Below are positions 23,435-33,716 of a stretch of DNA of 64,000 nt, in pieces. The notes below the pieces were generated by a model. That model was not told where the DNA came from, searched no databases, and saw only the letters and a list, made by a program, of their open reading frames with translations. Both the position numbers and the translations under genes were made by a program. The stretch comes from Malachius bipustulatus. Its lineage: Eukaryota > Arthropoda > Insecta > Coleoptera > Melyridae. Every line of letters begins with the position of its first letter. The first letter of the stretch is position 1. The DNA lies in assembly GCA_910589415.1 (NCBI GenBank), contig OU342630.1:80348186-80412185 (forward strand), read 5' to 3'.

Positions 23435-24599
23435 GGACCGAAAACGCCGCACTATCACTCGATCGAATTTAACTTTAATTTTGTTTCAATTTTAGCTAAA
23501 TATGCGTGATATAATTATTTTTCGTTAGTGACTCTAAAAAAAATAAATTACAAGAAAAAATTAATCTCTTAGTAAAACACATTTAATTTTACTAAGGGTA
23601 GGTACCTAATAAAACAAATTTCACGAAACTCGTATTTATCCACCCTAAGAAAATAAATTTGAAAGAGAATGTACCACCCTAAAACACGTTTTATTGTTTC
23701 AGAATTATTCAAAGAGAGTTACGCTTGGACGATTCATAGTTTCCTTTGATCCCATACTTTGCAGTCTTAAAATTCAAAGGTAAGCCTTGTTTTTAAAATA
23801 ATTCAGAAGACGTAGATTATATAATTACATTCTGAGAAAACGGCAAGTTTAACACCAGGAATTAATGCGATTTTCCTGAAAAACATCCGCTACAGAGAAA
23901 TCCTTACAGTAGAGGCAGAGTAAAATTACACGCGAAATATCGGTTAATGGCTCGATTTAATAGGATTTTTTCGTTCGTTATTAGAAACTGAGAATAGTTC
24001 GCAAATGATTACACCTGACTGGCGGTAATTAATCTAATAATAACTTAATTTAGCGTCAGACACAGCTGCTCCCATGCGGCTGTACATAATAATACAGCTC
24101 TAATAATTCGCCCCGGCTCTCCCTATATGACGGCATCAGATTCCGAGTTCTTTGAACTGAAACGATGCTTTCTATGTCAAGTTATACGTTCATTATTGAG
24201 TGTCAATAACTCTACATAGAATAGATTGATGTTTACTCAAACAGTGACTTCTTGTTTAACTTCCACTATCTGGCTACGCTGTCGTCTATTGAAAACAGGG
24301 TGCGAACGGATATTCTTTGGAATCAGAGTTTCCATAGCTCTTCGATATTATAATAGACCACAGAAACTCTGTATTCACCCCAAAATCGGATCTTTATAAA
24401 TATCCCTCAACAAGACCCAAAGGAATAGGGAGATTTAGATTTTTTTATGTTTTTATACTGGGTGGCTCATCATAAAGTCACAAGGGAACCTTAAAAGTCA
24501 ATAAGTTTTTTTGCTTACTAAATTTTTTTCTTTCTTTTTTACAGGAATTTAAGACAACTGTACGACGCACTAAAATGATGGAACTGTACTTGAAACACA
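23435..24599. other. No recognisable gene
   Basis: AT-rich sequence with no coding exon or complete repeat that I can support. Confidence 0.4.
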
Positions 24600-24850
24600 G
24601 CATCCAATTGTTGAAATGACGACTTGAGCCCAAAAGCTGTTCCTTTAGTGGTTCCCAAAACAATTATTCGTAATTTGGTTGATCGTTTCGGTCAGTATGA
24701 GCAGGGAATCCTGGTTGACCTTTTTCCTGCAGGAGAGCAAGTGCTCGTCTAAGACAGAGGGACGTGTAGGACAAAATGTTGAAGAAGTATCGAACGATAT
24801 CGAGTGATGCTGGAAAACTTTGTACATCCTGCAGTAGTAACTGAAGTAGG
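24600..24850 (+). pseudogene. Possible N-terminal fragment of a DUF4817-type transposase
   Basis: One plus-strand frame reads PKTIIRNLVDRFGQYEQG, resembling the xTIxRLVxRFxxxGSV helix of DUF4817-type transposases. About 100 bp later another frame reads SKTEGRVGQNVEEVSNDIE, resembling the RTEENVxxVSxxV segment. The frames differ and no catalytic domain follows. It is a different copy from 8897-9660. Confidence 0.35.
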
Positions 24851-25139
24851 CTCAGCAAGTTGGAGCCACTTGCTATGCTGCTGAAGCTACAATTCAAGTT
24901 ATTAATTAAAAAATATAAAGTATATTTGTTCTTGTTTGTTTTTGAATTATTTCATATTAATATTTATTCTTTCACTTGCTTTAGCTATTTTTTTTAGGTT
25001 TCTCTTATGTAGTTCAAATTTTAATTCTAATGGGTCATTTCTAAAATTATAAATTGATTCGATTGTTCTATGTTCGTAAATATGAACGGTAATATATCAT
25101 GGAAATCATTCAAAATTAATTGTCTACTCTCTTTCAATA

Positions 25140-26312
25140 TAAGGAAAGGATACCACACAGAAATATTCAAACATCTGGAAACCAATCACATTTTAAACAT
25201 GCAACCAGATAGAACGATAAGAGCATAAACTTTTGTAAACCTTATCAGGTAATAATACCAGCAAAGGGAACAAAAGTATATGAAATCAAAACTAAAAACA
25301 ACTACTGCACCTGGTACACGGATGGATCCAAGACAGAGATTAGCGCTGGAGCGGGAGTTGCTGGGAGAGGCGAAGGAAATACATTTAGTATAAACCTAGG
25401 TGGACTAGCAACCGTGCTATAGACAGAAATTTCAGCAATCCACGCCTGCGTGGAACATTATGCTCTCTAGTTCCTATGAAAATAGGAACTGTTCTAAGAG
25501 TACTGGACTCAGTGACGATACAATAAAATACACTGAAGAGCTACATTAACTCTCTAGCAAAGCTAGCAGAGAAAAACAACAAAATAAACCTGAGGTGAAC
25601 AAAATGACATCGTCACAACAAAGGCAACAGCAAAGCGGATCTGGTTGCAAGAAAGGGATCCAAACTACCTACCCTTAATCGGGTCAGAACCAACTTGTTG
25701 TATAGTGTACAGCGAAATCAGTAGGGAAATAAAGGACCACCTGAATAAAATACAGCTCCCATTGGAATGAAGTACATGTACTGAGAAATTCTAAAATATT
25801 GATCAGAGAACCATCAGAGAATAAAACTAATGAACTGAACAAGCTGAGTAAACACCAGCTGAGATGGGCAATTGGACCTCTAACAGGACATTTCCCACTA
25901 ATGAGACACCTCACAATAATAGCAGCTAATATTATGAAGGCTCATTAGGCTAACGGGCAAATTTCTGTGATCGTTTTTGAAGCTAATACCGACGTCAAAT
26001 GACTTTTATTAACATTTTTGTAATTACTTTCCTGTCAGGAGTGGACAAATTTAAAAAATTTCCACATAGACTCGATACCTTCTTCAGAAATGGCCACAGA
26101 AATCTGCTCGTTAATTTAATGAGTCTCTATAATACCCGCTGTTTAAGAGTCTAGATTGCAGGAGAGGCGGGCAGGGGGAGGAAACCCCATACCACCTAAT
26201 GTGTGAATGCCCAGCACTAGAGGGAACTAGACTTCTAATATTTGGGACAGAAATGGCAGAACCAAAAGAAATAGAACAAGCACCCATTGGACTCATACTG
26301 AAATACTTTTAG
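25140..26312 (+). pseudogene. Decayed LINE ORF2 3' part with RNase H domain, split by a MITE
   Basis: A plus-strand frame reads CTWYTDGSKTEISAGAGV near 25310-25365, the first catalytic-Asp block of RNase H1, followed by LATVL, a stop, then TEISAIHACVEH with the catalytic Glu. Further on are KADLVARKGS near 25640 and LSKHQLRWAIGPLTGHFPLM near 25845-25905, the typical LTGHxPLxxHL tail of RNase H-bearing LINEs. Coding homology stops at the MITE (25921-26142) and resumes as EETPYHLMCECPALEGTRLL, ending at a TAG at 26310-26312. RNase H on a non-LTR ORF2 points to the I/R1/LOA/Jockey group. Stops and frameshifts show it was dead. Confidence 0.8.
25921..26142. mobile_element. MITE copy 2, inserted in the RNase H LINE fragment
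   Basis: Same family as 22162-22383: TATTATGAAGGCTCATTAGG at the left end, TTAATGAGTCTCTATAATA at the right, and a collinear AT-rich interior. Its position between two collinear halves of the LINE coding homology shows it landed after the LINE. Confidence 0.85.
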
Positions 26313-26340
26313 TCCAGTCATTTTAGACGTAAAATGCAAG

Positions 26341-27310
26341 CAATTATGCAATGAAAGTGGGGAAAAATTGAATTTTATGTGGGTGTTAGGTGGTCTATTA
26401 TGGTGAGTTTAAATTCAAAAATGCCACCTCCTACCCCTTGTGGAAAAGCCAGAATTTTAGTTTTAAGGGATGAATTTGTTTTTTGCATTTTAAGTCGTTG
26501 ATAATTTTTTTTATTGAAAAAAAGTGTAAAAACATACTTTACGGAGAATGGAAAAAAATTCTCTGCAAAATGATTTTTTTTTATATATTGGAACTACAGG
26601 TAATTAGTTGAAGAAACACACCACAAAACCATAATGGGAATTGGCTCCGGTTAAATTTGTTGTAACTTTGGGGCTCGGTAGTATTCAATGAGTAGAACAG
26701 AACTCTCCATGGGAGCAACTAAAACTCGCCTCTGAAGATGGATTCTGTTTCCATTCACGTATAAATTTTAAATATGTATTGGCCACCCTACTTGTTTTTG
26801 AGAGAAATGTTAATTGAACCATTTGCTAAGATTAAAAACTGCTACTGTTGATGTGGTTACATTTGAAGCCTGTTGAACCATTTTCGAGGAAAAAAGGAAA
26901 AAGTTTGTGTTTTTCGTATAGTTTCATTGACTTCAACAATAAAAATTACAACAAACAAAAACGTCAAAAGTTAGAAAAATATCCAATTTTAAATAAGGCT
27001 ATGACAAAAATCCAAACACAAAATGAGGGCATTTTCTCGAAATACTGAAAAAAACAACAGAAATGCAAAATTATAAAGAATTTATCAATTTTCATCAAAT
27101 CAATTTTAGAGTAAGTTATTATACATTTTTCGATAAAAGTTAATTTCCGTTGAAAAAATGCTAAAAACAAAATTATCCTCTGAAACCAAAATGACAGGAG
27201 TCAGGGGTTTTCCACAAGGGGTAGGTGGTCGCATGTGTGGATTTAGACTCACCATAAACAACCCAACATACACGCAAAATTCCGTTTTTCCCGCTTTGAT
27301 TGCATAGTCA
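26341..27310. mobile_element. 970-bp element with long diverged terminal inverted repeats
   Basis: The left 125 bp (TATGCAATGAAAGTGGGG, TATGGTGAGTTTAAAT, CACCTCCTACCCCTTGTGG) reappear in inverted order at about 27170-27310 (CCACAAGGGGTAGGTGGTCG, GATTTAGACTCACCATAAA, CCCGCTTTGATTGCATA). Identity between arms is roughly 75-80% by eye, so the copy is old. The interior is AT-rich with no transposase. No target-site duplication is clear. Confidence 0.7.
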
Positions 27311-27333
27311 AATCCTAACTTTGCTAGACTATT

Positions 27334-27480
27334 GCCCGTATTCACAAACGATAATTTCCTAAATAATTACGTAATTAATTAAATGAGTGAGATGGAGATA
27401 TGCAGTTTTTTTGTAATAGAATGAGATGGGAATAATTGATTACGTAATTATTTGGGAAATTATCGTTTGTGAATACGGGC
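27334..27480. mobile_element. Complete 147-bp MITE with GCCCGTATTCACAAACGATA ends
   Basis: GCCCGTATTCACAAACGATA at the left matches TATCGTTTGTGAATACGGGC at the right perfectly, and pairing continues inward (AATTACGTAAT). A truncated relative is at 7757-7863. The superfamily is not certain because the flanking duplication is unclear. Confidence 0.85.
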
Positions 27481-27541
27481 ACTAGTCTGGAGACTGGACT
27501 AGTGAGCTAATTTATTATCCAAAGGGGCGTCTATTACAATA

Positions 27542-28484
27542 CAGTGGCGTCTATGAGTCGGAAAACACCCGAATTTTTTCAGACGCAACTTCTCCCCCCC
27601 CCCCCCCCCCCCCGTTCGTTTTCGAGGATGCTGAACACGATGGTGTGGGGGCATTTCTTTTTCGGGTTGCGTTCACCTTCTATTGGCCAAAAACCACTCC
27701 CTTTCTTAAAATCTCAGTTCTAATGCCCCCGGGTCGGAAAAAAACGCGTGCAACTCGCTTCTGGGGATGCATTGCATCTAATGACAACTGCCCGTCACCC
27801 TACGCCCACCTCCTTGGCCAAGAACCACCCTCTCCAAGGCGGTTGAAAATGTGTTTTTTTATTAATCGGGAAACCTGCCGCATCCTCCCGTTTTCAAGGG
27901 TGCTGAACACAATGGCCACTACCTTCGACCTCTACCACCCGTTTTTATTCCCCCAAATCGAGGAAACACCCTCCAGGGGGGTTGAAAATCGTGTTCAGCA
28001 CCCTTGAAAACGGGGGTATGCGGCAGGTTGCCCAATTAATAAAAAACACATTTTAAACCCTCTTGGAGGGTGTTTTCCTCGATTTGGGGGGATGAAAACG
28101 GGTGGTAGAGGTCTAAGCTAGTGACCATCGTTTTCAGCACCGTTGAGAACGGGGTATAATGTAGAAATATTCAGGATTATAAGAAAAAACATTTTCAACC
28201 CTCTTGGTGGGTAGTTCTTGACCAAGGGGGTGGTCTTAGCGTGACGGAAGTTGTCACGAGTTGCACGCGTTTTTTCCGACCCGGGGGCATTAGAACGAAG
28301 ATTTAAAAAAGGGGGGTTATTTTTGACAAATAAGGGGGTGAACGCAACCCGAAAAAGAAATTTGCCCTACGCCATCGTGTTCAGCACCCTCGAAAACGCG
28401 GGGGGGGGGGGGGGAGGACGTGGTTTCGTTGCGTCTGAAAAAATTCGGAAATTTCGGGTTTTTTCCGACTCATAGACGCCACTA
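27542..28484. mobile_element. 942-bp palindromic element (hAT-like CAGTGGCG ends) with mirrored poly-C and poly-G runs
   Basis: The ends CAGTGGCGTCTATGAGTCGG and its near-complement CCGACTCATAGACGCCACT bracket long inverted arms. Each arm has a homopolymer run at the mirrored place: about 20 C at 27594-27613 and about 14 G near 28400. Internal blocks such as TTTTCAAGGGTGCTGAACAC and CCTCCAAGG-like segments recur several times in both orientations, so the interior is itself a nested palindrome. CAGTGGCG is a common hAT terminus (family knowledge), but an 8-bp duplication is not evident. The 120-codon ORF at 27645-28007 is an arm by-product. Confidence 0.75.
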
Positions 28485-29688
28485 ATAAGCGCAAGCTTTA
28501 ATACGAGGGCCCTAGAAGTAATAATAATAATAAGGTTATAAGTATTAATAAGTGAGGAAATAAAAAATTTAGAATATCATCAGTACACCTTTTTTGTAAG
28601 AAAACTCCATGGAATTCATAGCTAAATGATTAGCTCTTGTAAGTCCATGAGCGTAGAGATTGTTGAGTGGAAAAGGGGTCATATACACTGTATCGACGCC
28701 ACTGATTAATTTTTTTACTCGTGTTTTTCTTCGTTTTGGGTGATCTAAATTATAATAAATAACCCCTTGGTATAAAATGAAAATATTGAGAAATGCCCAA
28801 GTTATGCGTACTTATAATTAAAATTATTCCGTGGCTGTATGAGCTAGATCTCGAGGCCAAAATTACCAGAATGGAGTTACTGGCGTCTTATATTTTTAAT
28901 TATTTTAATTTTAGTTATGAATCTTTTTTTAAAAACGTTCGCATAGCAGAAATTAATAGCAATTATTTACAAAACACTAACAACATCCTGTCATGGAACA
29001 TAATTATAGAGAAAAACCGTCTTTGTGAAGTTGAAAATGGATTGCTATATTCTTTCTGAAGCATGCGTGTAAATTAAATATTAAATATATGAACAAAAAT
29101 TATTAATAATAAAAAAGGTATTGATTCTGAAATCAATACGTGTGAGCCATTCTGCATACTAATTTTCCTGTGGAAAATAACAGAAGGCAAAATGGCACCG
29201 TTAAACATCGAACTAAAATTTGTCTACCTAACGTTACACGTTTATTAAATTTGGGAGTCATAAGTTTTTGTTTGTTACTGGTTTGGAAGCTCTATTAGCA
29301 GCATTTTAATATTTCACTTGAATATTATATTGTAATAAAATTTGAGTGAAAGGTGATATGGAGGTATACGTATAGCTTAGGTAATCAACGAAGATTAATG
29401 AGAAAGAAGCACTACATCCATCAGCGGAGGGTTATTTATTCATCAATCTTGTATGCGTCTTTATCTTTCGTCTTGATTTCACCGCAATGCTGGTTTTATT
29501 TTATTATTAGGTAATTTCATATTGATAGACGATAAAAAATTTTGCAGCAAAAATTTTTAAAGATTTTTATCTTTAGAGTAGGTAATTTTAATTTGGTCTT
29601 TTTATTTATAGTTAGGTGTAGGTAGAGAAATCCAAGCCTCTTACTATTTTCCTGTTTTAAGAGACATTTCTAGAATCCATCTAACTCT
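28485..29688. other. No recognisable gene
   Basis: AT-rich. GACGCCACTGATTAAT near 28695 resembles the right end of the preceding element and may be a relic terminus. An 88-codon ORF at 28793-29059 has no known motif. Confidence 0.35.
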
Positions 29689-29741
29689 TACGAAGGCGTA
29701 GATACGAAGGCGTAGAAGCGCCACACGAGTTTTATTTTTAA

Positions 29742-29965
29742 AATTCCGAGTTTAAACTCGGAATTCCGACTTTAAACTCGGAATTCCGACTTTAAACTCG
29801 GAATTCCGACTTTAAACTCGGAATTCCGACTTTGAACTCGGAATTCCGAGTTTAAACTCGGAATTCCGAGTTTAAAGTCGGAATTCTTAGTTTGAACTCG
29901 GAATTCCGAGTTTAAAGTCGGAATTCCGAGTTTAAAGTCGGAATTCCGAGATTAAACTCGGAATT
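29742..29965. repeat. Satellite array S1, 20-bp unit
   Basis: About 11 units of consensus GAATTCCGAGTTTAAACTCG. The unit merges two palindromes, CTCGGAATTCCGAG and GAGTTTAAACTC. Variants with GACTTT dominate the left half and variants with AAAGTC the right half, so the array switches polarity in the middle. Confidence 0.95.
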
Positions 29966-30398
29966 AGGGGCGGGCCTAGCAGGTGTGCTATGATTGGCCC
30001 GCACGCAGGCGGCAAGTTCATAGGGGCTGCGGGCGGAAGTAAAAATCCGATCATAAATCATAACAATAACAAAAAGTATCAAAATATCATGATAGACTTA
30101 GTTATTACAGTGTAGCACAAACATTGCCTTCATAGTATTAAGTTCTGAATCCATACTGCACTAAATTTTTAATCCATCGATAGTCACTGGCTTGTTCCCC
30201 GGCATTATAGCCATCCTATGTATTTTCTTATGAAAAAGGGCGGATAATTTTCAGTCGTCCTTGCGGACGCCGAATATCTTAGGATGGCTCTGGCCGGGGA
30301 ACAACCCGATTCAGCTTGTTTTATAATAAAAGTTTATAACGAAGGCTTTGACCATATTGAGACTAGATGTTGGCTCTAACGTAACTCCATTCAACTCT
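29966..30398 (+). repeat. Arm module U, copy 1
   Basis: A ~433-bp segment beginning AGGGGCGGGCCTAGCAGG. It is nearly identical to U3 (37332-37764) and, inverted, to U2 (36355-36787) and U4 (39168-39600). It contains the GC-rich start with a GATTGGCCCGC motif and an internal two-stem hairpin at 30192-30304. Confidence 0.9.
30192..30304. repeat. Structured hairpin inside module U
   Basis: TTGTTCCCCGGC pairs with GCCGGGGAACAA, and inside it AGCCATCCTA pairs with TAGGATGGCT; a mini-hairpin GTCC-TTGC-GGAC sits in the apical part. The same structure recurs in the other three U copies, U2 carrying one base change in the outer stem. Confidence 0.8.
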
Positions 30399-31657
30399 AC
30401 AGGGTGTTTCACCAGCAGACCGACATAGCTTAGGTAGGTATTATAAGTTTTTCAAGTCGATTCGGGATCTGGTATTGAAATTATTCTTAGACCCTTCCAT
30501 CGGATGGAATTTAATGAAATTTCGTAGATATGCTCTGCTAATGACACCTAATACCTCGCATTTTCTTCGATTCGAAAACTGCAGGACCGTACTTAATTTT
30601 TCAGGTCTCTATCGGTTTTCTTAAAAAGTTCACCCTGTATTATGCATTTTCTTCAAAGTTTAGTACCATTTTCTACATGAAAATTGCTACAATTGCGGTA
30701 AAAAATTACTTTGCACTATTAAACTGAATTGAGAAGAAAATGAAAAATTTTTAGTTTTTTCAGAATTTCAATTTATGGTTGTTACTAATTTTCGAAAACC
30801 CAAATGTGATTTTTTTAAACTTATGTATTTTGTTGCTATTTCGAATAAATTTGCTTGATCTACAGATTTAGCCAAGATTAGGAACCACTCTAGATTTTTT
30901 CGAGCTAACAATAAGTTTTAATAAGAAAAACAGGTAAAAGAAGAAATGGTAATTTTGCTGATAACCCATAACAACACATAAGCGTTTAAAAAATACAATT
31001 TTAGCACATAAACAAATAAGCGAAACAGAAAGAAAAATATCAAAAAAGTATGGTGGCCTGTTTGAACATTATCTGCACTGAATTGCAGTTTTTCTTCCCA
31101 AAATTTGTGTTGATATTTTTCGTTCTGTTTCGCTTATGTACTTATTTGTTTATGTGTTAATGTGCTAAATTGTGTTACTTATACGCTTATATGTTTGTTT
31201 GTCATTAAAATTACCATATCTTCGTTCAGTTGGTGTTCTTATTAAAACTTGAGTTTTTTCTTGTTAAAACTTATTTTTAGCTCTAAAAAAATCTATAACT
31301 TTCACTAATCTTGGCTAAATCTGCAGATCAAGCAAGTTTATTTGAAATAACTACAAAATGTTTATGGAAGTTTTAAGAAATAACATTTGGTTTTTCGAAA
31401 ATGCATTAACAAACATGCATTGAAATGCTGAAAAATCTAAAAGTTTTTATTTTGCTCTCGATTCAGTGTAATGGTGCCAGTAATTATTTTTACCGCAATT
31501 GTAGCATTTTTAATGTCGTTTTAGAAAATGGTTTAAAGTAAACTTTGAAAAAATACATGCAGGGTGAACTTTTTGACAAAACCGATAGAGACCTAAAAAA
31601 TTAACTACGGCCCTGCAGTTTTCGAATCGACGAAAAATGCGAGGTATTAAGTATCAT

Positions 31658-33159
31658 GTATCAAAAAAAAAAGTGGGGACTCAACTCTCATAGCCAATTA
31701 TAGACCCATCTCAATCTTGAATAACTTCGCCAAGATATTTGAGATGTCGTTGTACTCTCGCATCTATCCTGTGATCTCTCAGTCAGTTTCTCCCTGCCAA
31801 CATGGTTTTATGGAAGGGCGGTCTACAGTCACTAACCTGGCTTGCTTCACGCAATTTGTGTATGATGCTTTAGATGGTCAGGCGCAGGTGGATGTAGTTT
31901 ACACCGACTTTTCGAAGGCGTTTGATCGGATCGATCATGAAGTTCTGTTGAGGAAACTGGAACGGTTTGGGTTTACTTCGCGGCTGCTGTCGTTCTTCAC
32001 TTCATATTTGTCTAACAGACAGCAACGTGTCCTATACAATGGTCATATCTCGGATACTTTCTCACCCACTTCTGGTGTACCCCAGGGGTCAAACTTGGGG
32101 CCGCTACTTTTCTTGATTTTTATTAATGACATTACCGATGTCATTAGATCTGATAAGCTGCTCTTTGCAGACGATCTCAAAATTTTTTCTGTGATCACTG
32201 ATGTGGATGATGCTCGGATGTTGCAAAATGATGTTGAACGGTTGCATCAGTGGTGTGGGCACAACAATCTTTATATGAATGTGCAGAAATGCAGGGTGGT
32301 CTCCTATACAAGGAAAAAGAAAGGCTTAATCTTTGATTACAGTTTCGGATCCGTTCCCTTCATACGTACAAATTCTATAAAAGATCTTGGTGTTATTTTT
32401 GATATTAGTCTGTCTTTCTCTGAGCATGTTGCATATATTACCAAATCGGCTGTAAGAATGCTTGGTTTCATAAACAGAAGCTGCAGCGACTTTGACAGCA
32501 TACATTCGTTAAAGATACTATATTTTTCATACGTTAGGTCGAAGGTGGAATACTGCAGTGTGGTTTGGTCGCCCTATTACTACTGTCAGATTGCTCAGCT
32601 AGAACGAGTGCAGAGGAGGTTTTTGAGACAGCTCAATTTTAAAGAGTGTGGGAGGTATCTCCCCAGGGGATTTGATTATAACCTGATACTAGATCAATAT
32701 GATCTGCATTTGCTTCAGAAACGTCGTGGACTCGCAGCTGTCAGGTTTTTGTACTGCCTCTTTCATGATCGGATTGACTGCTCCCCATTGTTGTCGCTTT
32801 TTAATTTCCATGTGCCACGTCTTAACTCGCGTAATGAAAAAACCTTTGCCTTACGAGTGGCTAAAACCAATGTACTGTTGAGATCGCCTGTATATTTTAT
32901 GTCGGCCTGTATCAACAAAATATCTAGAAATTGTGATTTTAATGCGGATAGTTTGCCTACTGTTTTGGCTGTGTCCATCCGAAGCCTCTAATCTTGGGTT
33001 GTTGTTCACCGTGTATGCACTGTACTTTTTTTTTGTCTTTATTTTGTTCACACAATTGTTGTACTTATTATTGATTGTTATTGTGTTTATATAAAATTGT
33101 CCTGTAATTGGATCATGTATCTGTTGGGCAATAAATGTTATTATTATTATTATTATTAT
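31658..33159 (+). mobile_element. 5'-truncated Jockey/CR1-like LINE inserted in foldback A
   Basis: The foldback sequence stops at ...GTATCAT (31651-31657) and resumes after a (TTA)n tail with ATCATTAGCAGAGC (33161 onward), giving a duplication of about 5-6 bp (ATCAT/TATCAT). Between them is an RT-bearing ORF, a 3' UTR and an A/T-rich (TTA)n microsatellite tail of the kind used by many non-LTR elements. The 5' end is truncated within the RT region, as is usual in target-primed reverse transcription. Confidence 0.85.
31663..32991 (+). CDS. Reverse transcriptase C-terminal part of a LINE ORF2 (N-terminally truncated, otherwise open)
   Basis: The frame is open from the insertion junction to a TAA at 32989-32991, over 424 codons from the TTG at 31717; there is no authentic start because the element is truncated. 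Motifs in order: ANYRPISILNNFAKIFE, QHGFMEGRSTVTNLACF, VYTDFSKAFDRIDH (RT motif A, catalytic Asp), SGVPQGSNLGPLLFLIFIND (motif B), LLFADDLKIF (motif C, catalytic DD), then DLGVIFDISLSFSEH and the conserved LERVQRRFLRQL thumb/connection region. The endonuclease domain and RT N-terminus are missing. No frameshift or stop within 1.3 kb indicates a recent insertion. It would encode a non-functional fragment because EN is lost. Confidence 0.92.
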   Translation, partial: KKKSGDSTLIANYRPISILNNFAKIFEMSLYSRIYPVISQSVSPCQHGFMEGRSTVTNLACFTQFVYDALDGQAQVDVVYTDFSKAFDRIDHEVLLRKLERFGFTSRLLSFFTSYLSNRQQRVLYNGHISDTFSPTSGVPQGSNLGPLLFLIFINDITDVIRSDKLLFADDLKIFSVITDVDDARMLQNDVERLHQWCGHNNLYMNVQKCRVVSYTRKKKGLIFDYSFGSVPFIRTNSIKDLGVIFDISLSFSEHVAYITKSAVRMLGFINRSCSDFDSIHSLKILYFSYVRSKVEYCSVVWSPYYYCQIAQLERVQRRFLRQLNFKECGRYLPRGFDYNLILDQYDLHLLQKRRGLAAVRFLYCLFHDRIDCSPLLSLFNFHVPRLNSRNEKTFALRVAKTNVLLRSPVYFMSACINKISRNCDFNADSLPTVLAVSIRSL

Positions 33160-33373
33160 TATCATTAGCAGAGCATATCTACCAAATTTCCATAAATTCT
33201 ATCAATTCGTTCAAAAGATACTGCTCATCAAAAATTTCGGCAAAATGCATGAATCACCCTGTAACATCGAAACGAAGGGCGTCAGAAAAATTTCAAAACC
33301 AGATCCCGAATCATTATCTTGAAAACCTACACCAACCCTTAAGCTATGTCGGTCTGCTGGTGAAACACCCTAT

Positions 33374-33687
33374 ACATATATTGTCCGGTAACGCTAAAAT
33401 CTACCAGTATGAATGTTGTTATTGCTTAGTGTGATTAACATTTTCGCACTTGTTTTTTCAAAATAATTTCTCGAACCCCCCTGATTTTCGGGGGATATAT
33501 TTCGCACCAATAAGCGAAATAAGCGGTGCAGCAGAACTTACCTAATCTAAAATAACGTTTCTATTGGTGTTTAATTTTTACCTACAAAAAATTGGTTTTT
33601 GCCCTCCCATTGGTAGACATTTCTTCTTAAGAGGGGGGCGAGGGGCGGCAATTTTTGTATCGCCACGTAGACGGCAAATAGGCTAGG
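33374..33687. other. Unique spacer with clustered CCAAT/ATTGG motifs
   Basis: Not found in the other modules. It carries CCAAT at 33507 and ATTGG at 33563, 33591 and 33609, and a C-run/G-run pair (ACCCCCCTGATTTTCGGGGG). It has no ORF. It could be the original sequence between two separate foldback insertions or a specific promoter-like part of the composite. Confidence 0.4.
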
Positions 33688-33716
33688 CTCCGAGTTTAAA
33701 CTCGGAATTCCGAGTT
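33688..33716. repeat. Satellite scrap (about 1.5 units of the 20-bp repeat)
   Basis: CTCCGAGTTTAAACTCGG then AATTCCGAGTT, fused directly to the interior of foldback B. The fusion implies a deletion that removed most of a satellite array, a U module and the outer ~410 bp of foldback B's left arm. Confidence 0.8.

Larger units (their letters stand above)
30399..33373. mobile_element. Inner foldback copy A (interrupted by a LINE)
   Basis: Starts ACAGGGTGTTTCACCAGCAG and ends with the inverse CTGCTGGTGAAACACCCT. The arms are inverted around about 31075. The right arm is broken at 31657 by a LINE and resumes at 33161. The resumed end is somewhat diverged from copies B and C and contains about 60 extra bases. 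No coding capacity of its own. Confidence 0.85.

Noticed and set aside
27645..28007. 120-codon ORF in the CAGTGGCG palindrome
   Set aside because: Produced by GC-rich arm sequence; the mirror arm encodes a different frame and no transposase motif exists.
29742..29965. CRISPR-like regular repeat array
   Set aside because: The 20-bp units are head-to-tail without spacers and palindromic; this is a satellite inside a eukaryotic foldback element.
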